Below, one piece after another: positions 1-8,191 of a DNA stretch of 64,000 bases. The stretch lies in assembly GCF_025548555.1 (NCBI RefSeq), contig NZ_JAJLPA010000012.1, positions 25,938 through 89,937 on the forward strand, written 5' to 3'. Below the pieces are notes generated by a model. It was given only the letters and a program-made list of their open reading frames with translations. It was not told where the DNA came from and did not search any database. How positions within the stretch are numbered: the stretch's first letter is position 1; every line of letters begins with the position of its first letter. The position numbers and the translations under genes are program-made. Origin of the DNA: Sphingomonas sp. A2-49. Its GTDB lineage: Bacteria > Pseudomonadota > Alphaproteobacteria > Sphingomonadales > Sphingomonadaceae.

Positions 1-686
1 TGGCCGATCTGCGTGCCGGTGTCGTCCGGCCAGCGCAGGTGCATATGCACGTGGGGCGGCGCATCGCCATGGCCGTGCGGGGCATTCGTGTCGAACCCCA
101 TGATCTGGATCCGCCCCAGCCCGCCACGCGCCACCGCCTCGCCCAGGCCAAGCCGGCGCACGACCTCGCGCTGGGCGAATTCCAGGTTGTCCGCCGCACG
201 GCGTTGCAGCACCGGGAACGGGCCGCTCGCATAGGGGCCGGCACGACGCGCCGGATCGGCATGTTCGAAGCGCAGCACCATGCCCGGCTCCACGATATGC
301 GTCGCGACCTCCGCCGCGGTGACCGCGTCGGCGGTCACGGGCGGCAGCGCGACGACCAGTCCCCCCGCCCGTGCGCGGAACGGCACGTCGCCGCCTTCGA
401 GCAGCACCCGGCGGATCGCAGCCGGGGGGCCGAAAAACGCCAGCTCGAGCGAGCGCCGCCGCGGCACGTCGAGCGCGACGACCGTCTCGCGCGCATTGTC
501 CGCGTTGAACAGCGGCACGGTGACCGGTGCGCAGGCGGGGCAGGAGGCGGGATCGAAGCGCATCGCCGGCCCGGCGCCGCGCCTGACGAATTTGAGGACG
601 ACGCGCACGCGATCCGCATCGGTGTCGGCGGCCGGCGTCGGCACGGCGGACGCCAGCAGCAGCGCGACCGCCAGGCCCCTCACCAT
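1..686 (-). CDS. Exported protein of unknown function (3' end outside window)
   Basis: About 228 residues are visible and the C-terminus runs off the left edge of the window. The N-terminus is a clear signal peptide (MVRGLAVALLLASAVPTPAA, then DTDAD), so the protein is probably periplasmic or outer-membrane associated. A histidine-dense stretch, PHGHGDAPPHVHMH, near residues 206-219 looks able to bind a metal. Two cysteines (CPAC) lie near residue 45. The ATG overlaps the stop of the TonB receptor gene (ATGGTGA), so the two are almost certainly co-transcribed and the protein may serve the same uptake system. I do not recognise the family. The frame is supported by the signal peptide and the tight overlap. 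Confidence 0.7.
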   Translation of the reverse strand, partial: MVRGLAVALLLASAVPTPAADTDADRVRVVLKFVRRGAGPAMRFDPASCPACAPVTVPLFNADNARETVVALDVPRRRSLELAFFGPPAAIRRVLLEGGDVPFRARAGGLVVALPPVTADAVTAAEVATHIVEPGMVLRFEHADPARRAGPYASGPFPVLQRRAADNLEFAQREVVRRLGLGEAVARGGLGRIQIMGFDTNAPHGHGDAPPHVHMHLRWPDDTGTQIG

Positions 687-3502
687 TGCGGCTTCCACGA
701 CAGTCCCAGCCAGAGGGTGCGGCCGACGGGAAAATAATAGTTCACATAGCGCCGCCGGACGCCCTGGCGGACGACGAAGGGTTCCGTGGTCAGGTTCTGC
801 ACCTGCCCGACCAGTTCCAGTCCGTGGCGGACGGTGAACCGTGCCTGCATGTCGATCTGCTGGCGCGGCTCCTGGTACAGGTCGCGCGTCGGCGTATCGC
901 CGTCCGCCGACTGCAGCGCGCGCCCGATCCGATTGTACGAGGCGCGCAGCTCGAACGGCCCCGTCGCATAGAAGACGGTGGCGTTGGCGATATAGGCGGG
1001 TTGCTGGATCAGCCCGCTCGTGCGGCGCGTCGCCGGCAAACCGGATGCGACGCCGGCACCGCTCACCGGCTGGCCGTACGACCCGTCGAGCAGCGTGACA
1101 TTGGCGTTGACGCCCAGCCCCGGCACCAACGGGATGCGATCCAGCGTGTAGCCGACCTCCAGCCCCCTGACGCGCGCGCCGGCCGCGTTGCGCGGCGTGC
1201 TGACGAAGACGTTCTGGTAGGTGACGCCCTGGAACGTCGTCGCCGGTCCCTGCTGGCTGCTGGTGAAGATTTCGTTGCGGATGTCCTTCACGAAGCCGGC
1301 GACGGAGATCATGCCGGCCGGCAGATACCATTCGTAGGACAGGTCGTAGTTCCACGCCTCGCGCGGCTTCAGGTCGGGATTGCCGGTGTTGATCGTCAGC
1401 ACGCCGTCGCTGCCGACGCCGAACGACGTGCGCGCGGCATATTGGCTGTAGTCCGGGCGGCCGATGGTCTTCGACACCCCCGCGCGAAGCCGCATACCGT
1501 CGCCAAGTTGATAGGTGGCGAGCGCCGACGGCAGCCAATAGCCGTAGCCGGTGGTCCGGCGCACCGGCTGATAGGCGGTCGTACCGCGCACCGTCGGTGC
1601 CTGGTTGGTATCGATGACGAGGTCGGTGCGGTCGTAGCGCAGCCCGGCCTGTACGTCGAAGCGGTCGGCGCGGAACAGCGCCTGCGCGTAGGCCGCCTTC
1701 GTCGTCTCGAGATCGCTGAAGTCGTCGGCGGCGTTGTTGGCGATCTGGTTGGTGGTGATGAACGATGCGCGGTTGGCCTCGAACCGCTGCCATGCCTTGC
1801 CGCGATCGAGCAGCAGATACGGGACGCCCGGCGTCAGGTAGGTCGCGGGACGCTGGTCGTAGACGATCCGGCGCATCGTGCCGATCGCGCTCAGGGCGGC
1901 GGCACTGGCGGAGACATATTCGACGTAGCGCTGGTCGTACGAGAGGTCGGTGCGCGTCGCCGCCGCGCCGACGTTGATGCCCGGCCCGCGATCGCCGGCC
2001 CCGGCATTGATCCCGAGATTGACCCTGGCGAAGTCGACCGTCGAATCGAGATCGCGATGGATGTCGCGATAGTAGAGCGCGCGGTAGCTGTCGGGATTGA
2101 TCGCTGCCGCCTCGTCGTTCAACGTCAGGCGCGGGCGACCGTCGACCAGCCGATAGGCATAGCCGAACTGCGGCAGGAACCCCGCCGACGACGTGCCCGG
2201 CTGGGGGTTGCTGTCGTATTTTATCATCTCGCGCACTTCGCGATATTCGGCCTTCGAACGGGCCAGCGTCGTGTCGAGCACCACGCCGTCGCCGAAGTCG
2301 TGCCGCCCCCTGGCATCGATCAGCCAGGTGTCACGCGCCACCGGCTGGTAGGTGAGACCATGCTGCATGAACCCCCGCGCGAACCGTCCGCTGGTCGCGG
2401 TCACGTCGGTTGGTGCCCCCGTCGGCTGGGTCAGCACCTCGTACCGGGTCTCGGTATCCTTGTCGTGGTAATAGCCCCCGAACAGCGACATCTCGGTCGC
2501 GTCGTCGGGGCGCCATTCCAGCTTCAGGTTGCCGCTGAGCCGGGTGCGCATGTTCTCGAAGAAATAATCCTGGTTGCGGATCGGCACGAGCGGGCCGGTC
2601 GACAGGTTGGGGAAGGGCGTGCGCGCGCCCGCCGCGGTGAAATAGGTCCAGCCCGCGGCGTTGGTGTCGCCGGGCAGCTCCGCACGGGCGGTGGAGGGCA
2701 GGCGCTGATATTCGACCGACGCGACGATGCCGAAGTCGCGGTTCGCACCGAAGCGCATCGCGCCGGTCGCATCGGCGCGGACCGACGCGCCACCGCTGCG
2801 GATCAGCTTGCCCGCGGTGTCGTTGTCGCCGCCATTGGCGTTGACCACGAAGACGCGGTCGCCGCGTCCGTCGAACGCGCTCTTGGACACGATGTTGATC
2901 TGTCCGCCCAGGGCATGCGGGTCGTAGTGCGCCGTGACGCTCTTGATCGCCTCGATCCGCGCGACGAGCGAGGAGGGCAGCATGTCGAGCCGTGCGCCGC
3001 GGAACACCCAGTCGGGCGAGGCGAGCGGGATGCCGTCGATCGTCACCAGATTGTATTTGGGATCGAGGCCGCGAATGGTCGCGCGCTGGTAGATGTCGCG
3101 GTTCTTGGTCGGATCGGCGCCGCCCACAACCGACACGCCGGTGATCCGCCGGCTCGCCTCGACGATGTTCAGATCCGGAAGCCGCCCGACATCGTCCTGC
3201 GATACCGCGTCGAGGATCACCGCCGCGTCACGCTTGGCCCTGGTCGCGGAGCGTTGCGAGGCGCGAAAGCCGGTGACGACGATGTCCCCGCCCTGATCCG
3301 CATTCTGGTCCGCGCCCTGACCCCCGTCCTGACCTGCGTCCCGAACCCCGCCCTGCTCCCCGCCCGCCGGACCGCCGGCGTGCGCCACGGGGCCGGGCCG
3401 GGCCGTCTGGTCCGCCTGGGCCGTTGCGGCCATCGGCATGCCTGTCAGCATCGTACTGGCCATCACGGCCGCCGACCGGCGTATCGTCGCCATCCTCGTC
3501 AT
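680..3502 (-). CDS. TonB-dependent receptor (Sphingomonas/Caulobacter type)
   Basis: A 940-residue outer-membrane receptor for active uptake energised by TonB-ExbBD. A signal peptide (ending near ATAQA, residue 30) is followed by a G/Q/D-rich spacer, a TonB box (DIVVTG, about residues 73-78), a plug domain (DVGRLPDLNIVEA, then RGLDPKYNLVTIDG) and a long beta-barrel ending in an aromatic residue (GLSWKPQW). The start follows an AAGGGG ribosome site. The divergent ROK regulator suggests a sugar or oligosaccharide substrate, because such pairs are common in carbohydrate loci; the substrate itself cannot be read from the sequence. The exported protein downstream is translationally linked. Confidence 0.93.
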   Translation of the reverse strand: MTRMATIRRSAAVMASTMLTGMPMAATAQADQTARPGPVAHAGGPAGGEQGGVRDAGQDGGQGADQNADQGGDIVVTGFRASQRSATRAKRDAAVILDAVSQDDVGRLPDLNIVEASRRITGVSVVGGADPTKNRDIYQRATIRGLDPKYNLVTIDGIPLASPDWVFRGARLDMLPSSLVARIEAIKSVTAHYDPHALGGQINIVSKSAFDGRGDRVFVVNANGGDNDTAGKLIRSGGASVRADATGAMRFGANRDFGIVASVEYQRLPSTARAELPGDTNAAGWTYFTAAGARTPFPNLSTGPLVPIRNQDYFFENMRTRLSGNLKLEWRPDDATEMSLFGGYYHDKDTETRYEVLTQPTGAPTDVTATSGRFARGFMQHGLTYQPVARDTWLIDARGRHDFGDGVVLDTTLARSKAEYREVREMIKYDSNPQPGTSSAGFLPQFGYAYRLVDGRPRLTLNDEAAAINPDSYRALYYRDIHRDLDSTVDFARVNLGINAGAGDRGPGINVGAAATRTDLSYDQRYVEYVSASAAALSAIGTMRRIVYDQRPATYLTPGVPYLLLDRGKAWQRFEANRASFITTNQIANNAADDFSDLETTKAAYAQALFRADRFDVQAGLRYDRTDLVIDTNQAPTVRGTTAYQPVRRTTGYGYWLPSALATYQLGDGMRLRAGVSKTIGRPDYSQYAARTSFGVGSDGVLTINTGNPDLKPREAWNYDLSYEWYLPAGMISVAGFVKDIRNEIFTSSQQGPATTFQGVTYQNVFVSTPRNAAGARVRGLEVGYTLDRIPLVPGLGVNANVTLLDGSYGQPVSGAGVASGLPATRRTSGLIQQPAYIANATVFYATGPFELRASYNRIGRALQSADGDTPTRDLYQEPRQQIDMQARFTVRHGLELVGQVQNLTTEPFVVRQGVRRRYVNYYFPVGRTLWLGLSWKPQW

Positions 3503-3530
3503 TTCGATTCCCCTTCGGACGACGGATATA

Positions 3531-3566
3531 TATCATCTTGTATGAAACTAATATGTCAATCGATTG
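3531..3566 (-). promoter_or_regulatory. Probable promoter and operator of the TonB receptor gene
   Basis: On the minus strand a perfect -35 (TTGACA, 3554-3559) lies 17 bases from ATGATA (3531-3536), the best -10 candidate. A perfect palindrome CAATCGATTG (3557-3566) overlaps the -35, and a second, GATATATATC (3525-3534), overlaps the -10. The intergenic region is AT-rich compared with its surroundings. It is shared with the divergent ROK gene, which makes it the natural binding site for that regulator. Boxes were assigned by eye. Confidence 0.45.
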
Positions 3567-3624
3567 CAGCGGTGGTTTGGATGCGCGATGACAGCTAGGG
3601 TGTTGAAGAAGGCGGATATCGTGC

Positions 3625-4734
3625 ATGGTTGATGTGTCGGTCCGGGCCCGCCGGATCCTGGGTATGGTCCGCCAGCATGGCAGCGTGTCGCGAGCGATCC
3701 TGATTCGCGAAAGCGGCCTGTCGGGTACGGCGGTGTTCCGCGCGACGGAGGAACTGGAGGCGGCGGGGCTGGTGCGCGCCGGCGTCCCGGTCGTCTCCGG
3801 GCCGGGCCAACCCAGCACGTCGATCCATATTGAGCCCGATGCCGCCTTCAGCCTGGGACTGTCGGTCATGACCGATCGCGCCGACGTCGTGCTGCTCGAC
3901 ATGGCGGGGCAGGTCCGCGCCCGGCGCGAGGTGACGCTGCCCGGCATGCCGCGCGTCGCGATGCTCGATGCCGCCGTCGACTTCGGCCGCGACGCGCTCG
4001 CGCGGCTGGGGATCGACCGGCGGAGGCTGCGCGGACTGGGCGTGGCGGTGGCGGGCTATTTCGTCGATCCGGGGACGGTCAATCCCGCCCCCGAGCTCGA
4101 GGAATGGGCGATGATCGATCTCGACGATGCGATCGCGCGTCATCTGGCGATGCCGGTCGTCGTCGAGAACATCGCCAACGCGGCCGCGCTCGGCGAACGC
4201 CTGCTCGGTATCGGTGCGCGCTTCGAAAGCTTCTGTTACGTCAACGTCGCGGCCGGGTTCGGTGCGGGCATCGTTGTCGACGGTGCGCTGATGCGCGGGC
4301 GTCACGGCAATGCCGGCGAGATCGGCGGACTGTTCCTGTCCACCGGCCGCGTCACGCCCAACCTCGCGACGCTGTACCATTGCCTGAGCCGTCACGGCGT
4401 CCGCTGCGACGGCATTTCCGACATGGTGGCGCGCTTCGATCCCGACTGGCCCGGCGTGGATGCCTGGCTCGCCGCACACCAGCCGTCCTTTTCCTATCTG
4501 TTCGGCGCGCTGCGCTTCACGCTGGATTGCGAGGCGGTGATCCTTGGGGGCCGGCTGCCCCGCGCGCTGGCGCAGCGGATCGTCGATGCCATCGACTGGC
4601 CGGAAAACCACTGGCCGATCCGGCGCGATCGTCGCGCCCCGTCCACCGTCACGGCAGTGGCCGGACTCGACCCCGAGCTGTCCGGGCCGCTCGGTGCGGC
4701 GGCGCTGGTCTTTCACCGGACGCTGTTCGACTGA
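3625..4734 (+). CDS. ROK-family transcriptional regulator
   Basis: 369 residues: an N-terminal winged helix (about 1-60, SVSRAILIRESGLSGTAVFR) followed by a ROK/actin-like ATPase fold with the family stretch GNAGEIGG. Two features suggest a sensor without sugar-kinase activity. The usual catalytic ND of ROK kinases is replaced in ENIANAAALGE, and the family's GH plus the cysteine cluster that binds zinc after GEIGG are absent (GGLFLSTGRVTPN). It is divergent from the TonB receptor and most likely represses it, with a sugar or sugar phosphate as the probable effector. That role is inferred from context. Confidence 0.88.
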   Translation: MVDVSVRARRILGMVRQHGSVSRAILIRESGLSGTAVFRATEELEAAGLVRAGVPVVSGPGQPSTSIHIEPDAAFSLGLSVMTDRADVVLLDMAGQVRARREVTLPGMPRVAMLDAAVDFGRDALARLGIDRRRLRGLGVAVAGYFVDPGTVNPAPELEEWAMIDLDDAIARHLAMPVVVENIANAAALGERLLGIGARFESFCYVNVAAGFGAGIVVDGALMRGRHGNAGEIGGLFLSTGRVTPNLATLYHCLSRHGVRCDGISDMVARFDPDWPGVDAWLAAHQPSFSYLFGALRFTLDCEAVILGGRLPRALAQRIVDAIDWPENHWPIRRDRRAPSTVTAVAGLDPELSGPLGAAALVFHRTLFD

Positions 4735-4980
4735 CACGGGAGACGGGAAACGTCGCCGGACAGGCCGCCGCAGTGACGCCGGACTTACCCGCCATCAGCT
4801 GCGAGCGCGGCGACGACGCGAGCCGACATTCGGCTGGCTCCACCGCTCGCCGCCGCTCATCGAGGGATATGCCGCCCGCGCAGCACGCCGATCGTGCCGT
4901 CGAACGGGTTCTGCGAAGACGCTCAGCCTATTGTCGACCGATCGCGCCTGTTCCAATACTCCGGGCGGTCGCCGACCTTG

Positions 4981-5211
4981 TCAGAGCGCGCGGGCGCGCG
5001 GCGTGGCCGCAGCGATCTGCGCACCCGCGGTTCGGCACGCGGCACCGATCATCGGATAGGGAACGTCGGTGTTGCGCGCCAGCTGGTCCGGCAGCGCCGC
5101 ACGGCATTGCGCCATCGACGCATAATGCGTGGGGACGATGCGTGCCTCGGTGCACTGGACGTTGCCGTCCGCGCAGCCCATGATCGCCATGACGTAGAAC
5201 AGCGGTTCCAT
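4981..5211 (-). CDS. Small cysteine-containing protein, unknown function
   Basis: 76 residues starting MEPLFYVMAIMGC. It has four cysteines (13, 20, 36, 59) and a hydrophobic N-terminus that could be a short signal or anchor. The composition and regular cysteine spacing look like a genuine small protein, and I recall similar short proteins in sphingomonads, although no function is known to me. It lies alone between the ROK gene and the ABC exporter. About 245 bases to its left (4735-4980) hold nothing I can recognise. Confidence 0.6.
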   Translation of the reverse strand: MEPLFYVMAIMGCADGNVQCTEARIVPTHYASMAQCRAALPDQLARNTDVPYPMIGAACRTAGAQIAAATPRARAL

Positions 5212-5307
5212 CAGCGCCTCACTCTCTGCGGGTAAAATCCGCGGGCGTCGCTTTATGTTCCGCCGCGTCGCTTTCGCGCAGCGGGGGTCGCGCCTACATA
5301 GGCGGCA

Positions 5308-7155
5308 ATGCCCCCCCTCGATCCGACCAACCAGACCCCGGCCGACCAGCCGCTGCTGCCGACCCTGCGGCGGTTCCTGCCCTATCTGTGGCCGGCGGGC
5401 GAGGCGCGGCTGAAGGCGCGGATCGTCGGCGCGATGACGCTGGTCGTCGCCAGCAAGCTGGTGCAGGTGTTCGGCGCGTCCTACACGCTGAAATATGCGG
5501 TCGACCGGATGAGCGTCGGCGACCGCGGGCTGGCGACGATCGTCATCCTGCTGGTCGTCGGCTATGCGGCGTCGCGCTTTTCGACGACGCTGTTCGACAA
5601 TGCCCGCAACGCGGTGTTCGAACGGGTCGGACAGGATGCGACGCGGCGGCTCGCCGCCAACGTGTTTCGCCACCTGCACGGCCTGTCGCTGCGCTTCCAT
5701 CTGGAACGGCGCACCGGGGCGGTGACCAAGGTGGTCGAGCGCGGCACCAAGAGCATCGACACGATGCTGTATTTCCTGCTGTTCAACATCGCGCCGACGG
5801 TGCTGGAGCTGACGCTGGTGCTCGGCATCTTCTGGCACAGCTTCGGCTGGCCGCTGGTCGCGGCGACGGTGGCGATGGTCGCGGTCTACATCCTGTTCAC
5901 GCAGAAGGTCACCGACTGGCGCAACGCGTTGCGCGCGCGGATGAACGACCTCGATACCGGCGCGGTCGCGCATGCGGTCGATTCGCTGCTCAATTTCGAG
6001 ACGGTGAAGTATTTCGGCGCCGAGGAGCGCGAGGCGCGCCGCTACGACGCCGCGATCTCCGCCTATGCCGCCGCCGCGACCAAGTCGGAAAACAGCCTGG
6101 CGTGGCTCAACGTCGGACAGGCGCTCATCACCAACCTGATGCTCGGCGCGGGCATGGCCTATGTCGCCTGGGGGTGGAGCCAGAGCCGCTTCTCGGCGGG
6201 CGACGTGGTGTTCGTGTCGACGTTGCTGTCGCAGCTGTTCCGGCCGCTCGACCTGCTCGGCATGGTCTATCGCACCATCCGCCAGGGGGTGATCGACATG
6301 GCGAGCATGTTCGCGCTGATCGACACGCCCGCGGAAGTGACCGACGCCCCCGGCGCGACGCCGCTGGCGATCGGACGGGGCCATGTCCGCTTCGAGGGCG
6401 TGCGCTTCGGCTACGATGCCGACCGCACGATCCTCGAACACCTCGACCTCGACGTGCCCGCGGGCACCACGCTCGCCGTCGTCGGCCCGTCGGGCGCGGG
6501 CAAGTCGACGCTCGCACGGCTGATGTACCGGTTCTACGACGTCGGCGCCGGACGGATCACGATCGACGGACAGGACATCCGGGCGGTGACGCAGGCGTCG
6601 CTGCGCGCGGCGATCGGCATCGTGCCGCAGGACACGGTGCTGTTCAACGACACGATCGGCTACAACATCGCCTATGGCCGCGAAGGCGCGGGGCGGCCCG
6701 AGATCGAGGCGGCGGCGGCGGGCGCGTCGATATCCGGCTTCATCACCCGCCAGTCCGATGGCTACGACACGCGCGTCGGCGAACGCGGCCTGAAGCTGTC
6801 GGGCGGCGAGAAACAGCGCGTCGCGATCGCGCGGACCCTGCTCAAGAACCCGCCGATCCTGATCCTCGACGAGGCGACGAGCGCGCTCGACAGCCGGACC
6901 GAGGGCGAGATCCTCGACACGCTGAAGGCGATCGAGCGCGGCCGCACCACGATCGTGATCGCCCACCGGCTGTCGACGGTGGTGCACGCCGACCAGATCG
7001 TCGTGCTCGACGGCGGCCGCGTCGCCGAACGCGGCACGCATGCGGAGCTGCTGCGCCGCGGCGGCCTGTACGCGGAGATGTGGGCGCGGCAGGCACAGGA
7101 ACGCGACGATGCCGACGTCGCGGGCGCCGGCGAGGGCGCGCTGGCGGCGGAGTGA
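5308..7155 (+). CDS. ABC exporter, Atm1/HMT1 type
   Basis: 615 residues, a fused half-transporter: six-helix permease (about 30-330) then an ATPase domain. Visible are Walker A GPSGAGKS (about 393-400), the signature LSGGEKQ (about 497) and Walker B ILILDEA, followed by the H-loop IAHRLS. The segments LNFETVKYFG and TIRQGVIDMASMF are typical of Atm1/HMT1, which export glutathione-linked or sulfur-containing compounds and support Fe-S protein maturation outside mitochondria or heavy-metal tolerance. It probably works as a homodimer in the inner membrane. It converges on the SdpI-like gene with a 13-base gap. Confidence 0.92.
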   Translation: MPPLDPTNQTPADQPLLPTLRRFLPYLWPAGEARLKARIVGAMTLVVASKLVQVFGASYTLKYAVDRMSVGDRGLATIVILLVVGYAASRFSTTLFDNARNAVFERVGQDATRRLAANVFRHLHGLSLRFHLERRTGAVTKVVERGTKSIDTMLYFLLFNIAPTVLELTLVLGIFWHSFGWPLVAATVAMVAVYILFTQKVTDWRNALRARMNDLDTGAVAHAVDSLLNFETVKYFGAEEREARRYDAAISAYAAAATKSENSLAWLNVGQALITNLMLGAGMAYVAWGWSQSRFSAGDVVFVSTLLSQLFRPLDLLGMVYRTIRQGVIDMASMFALIDTPAEVTDAPGATPLAIGRGHVRFEGVRFGYDADRTILEHLDLDVPAGTTLAVVGPSGAGKSTLARLMYRFYDVGAGRITIDGQDIRAVTQASLRAAIGIVPQDTVLFNDTIGYNIAYGREGAGRPEIEAAAAGASISGFITRQSDGYDTRVGERGLKLSGGEKQRVAIARTLLKNPPILILDEATSALDSRTEGEILDTLKAIERGRTTIVIAHRLSTVVHADQIVVLDGGRVAERGTHAELLRRGGLYAEMWARQAQERDDADVAGAGEGALAAE

Positions 7156-7168
7156 ACGCCTGCGCGGT

Positions 7169-7825
7169 TCATCCCGCCCGGTGGCGGCGCCAGTACCAGA
7201 AGGAATAGAGGATCGGCAGCACCGCGGCGACCAGGATGGCGACGACGAACAGCGCCATCCGGCCATGGGGGCCGAGCGGCAGCACCGCGGCAGCGGCGAC
7301 CAGCAGCCCACCGAGGATCATCGTGCGCGCGCCGAAGCGATGCGTCGCGATCCAGTTTTCGGGATCGGTCAGCGTCCAGGGCGTGCGGATGCCGACGAAG
7401 AACCCCGGCCGCGATTTGGGGAGGACGTTGCCGATCACGATCAGCAATACGCCGACCATCATCATCGGCAGCAGCGCGGGCAATCGCCAGCCGAAGGCGG
7501 GTGCGGCGACCTTCGCCTCGATCACCACCATCAGCACCAGCAGACCCGCCCAGGCCGCGTGCAGCACCGGCGCACCGGCATCGCGCCGCGCGCGATCGGG
7601 TTCGAGCGCCGGCACCAGCGCGCAGACGAGCGCGACGACCGCGGTGATCGCCACTCCGACGAACAGCGCCATCGCCGCGGGCATCCGCCCGTCGATCTCG
7701 CCCGCCGCATTCCAGTGCGTCGGCAGCGTCGCGCCGGCGGGCAGCCGCCCCAGCGCGACCGCGGCCAGCACGGCCAACGCCAGCACCGTCGCCACCGATG
7801 CCCCGATCAATCCGCGACGCGTCAT
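7169..7825 (-). CDS. SdpI-like integral membrane protein (DUF1648 plus SdpI domain)
   Basis: 218 residues with about six membrane segments. The motif LPTHWNAAGEIDGRMP after the first helix is the DUF1648 signature, and the C-terminal part (NVLPKSRPGFFVGIRTPWTL) matches the SdpI/YhfL group. In Bacillus subtilis SdpI gives immunity to the SDP killing peptide and also sequesters the repressor SdpR. Here the upstream neighbour is an ArsR-type repressor, linked by an ATGA overlap, which reproduces the sdpR-sdpI pair. No toxin gene is visible, so immunity to a self-made peptide is not shown; a general envelope-stress or signal-receptor role is equally possible. Confidence 0.85.
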   Translation of the reverse strand: MTRRGLIGASVATVLALAVLAAVALGRLPAGATLPTHWNAAGEIDGRMPAAMALFVGVAITAVVALVCALVPALEPDRARRDAGAPVLHAAWAGLLVLMVVIEAKVAAPAFGWRLPALLPMMMVGVLLIVIGNVLPKSRPGFFVGIRTPWTLTDPENWIATHRFGARTMILGGLLVAAAAVLPLGPHGRMALFVVAILVAAVLPILYSFWYWRRHRAG

Positions 7826-8100
7826 CCCTCGTCTCCCTCTCCGCCGACCTTCAGCCGGCCCATGAACCCCATCATCACCTCTTCCAGCGCGGAGAGGTTG
7901 AGCGTGTAGACCGTGCTGGTGCCGCGGGTTTCGCCCTGGATCAGCCCCGCCGCGCGCAATCGCGCGAAATGTCCGGACATCGTCGGCTTCGACACGTCGA
8001 ACGCCGCCGCCAGATCGCCCGCGGTCATGCCCCCCCGCCTGAGCAGTTCGAGGATGCGGCGGCGGGTGGGATGCGCCAGGGCGTCGAACACCTTGTCCAT
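7822..8100 (-). CDS. ArsR-family repressor, SdpR-like
   Basis: 92 residues, one winged helix-turn-helix: ALAHPTRRRILELL, then the recognition helix region DVSKPTMSGHFARLRAAGLI. It has no cysteine pair, so it is not a metal sensor of the classical ArsR kind. Its stop overlaps the start of the SdpI-like gene (ATGA). A tandem palindrome sits directly before the start and overlaps the promoter, as expected for an autorepressor. No convincing Shine-Dalgarno precedes the ATG, and the -10 is placed so that transcription would begin at or next to it. Confidence 0.88.
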   Translation of the reverse strand: MDKVFDALAHPTRRRILELLRRGGMTAGDLAAAFDVSKPTMSGHFARLRAAGLIQGETRGTSTVYTLNLSALEEVMMGFMGRLKVGGEGDEG

Positions 8101-8106
8101 GCCATC

Positions 8107-8141
8107 TTGTTAGCATGAAGGCTAATTAGCGTCAAGGCTAA
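8107..8141 (-). promoter_or_regulatory. Tandem operator and promoter of the sdpR-sdpI-like pair
   Basis: Two abutting 16-base units (8110-8125 and 8126-8141) differ at two positions. Each is itself an inverted repeat TTAGC-N6-GCTAA. On the minus strand TTGACG (8130-8135) and TAACAA (8107-8112), 17 bases apart, form the likely promoter, so both operator units cover it. Two protein dimers could bind side by side on the same helix face shift (16 bases). The natural ligand is the ArsR-type protein encoded next to it. Confidence 0.7.
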
Positions 8142-8191
8142 ACGCCGCTATCGCCTCGACGCTGCGGTGACGCGCGCCTACATGGGCGGCG

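Noticed and set aside
686..3598. 970-codon open frame on the plus strand opposite the TonB receptor
   Set aside because: Composition is arginine- and histidine-rich without domain motifs. The TonB receptor on the other strand has all family features, so this frame is a shadow caused by high GC.
4981..7311. 776-codon minus-strand frame covering the ABC exporter
   Set aside because: Only its last 76 codons look like protein; the rest mirrors the exporter gene.
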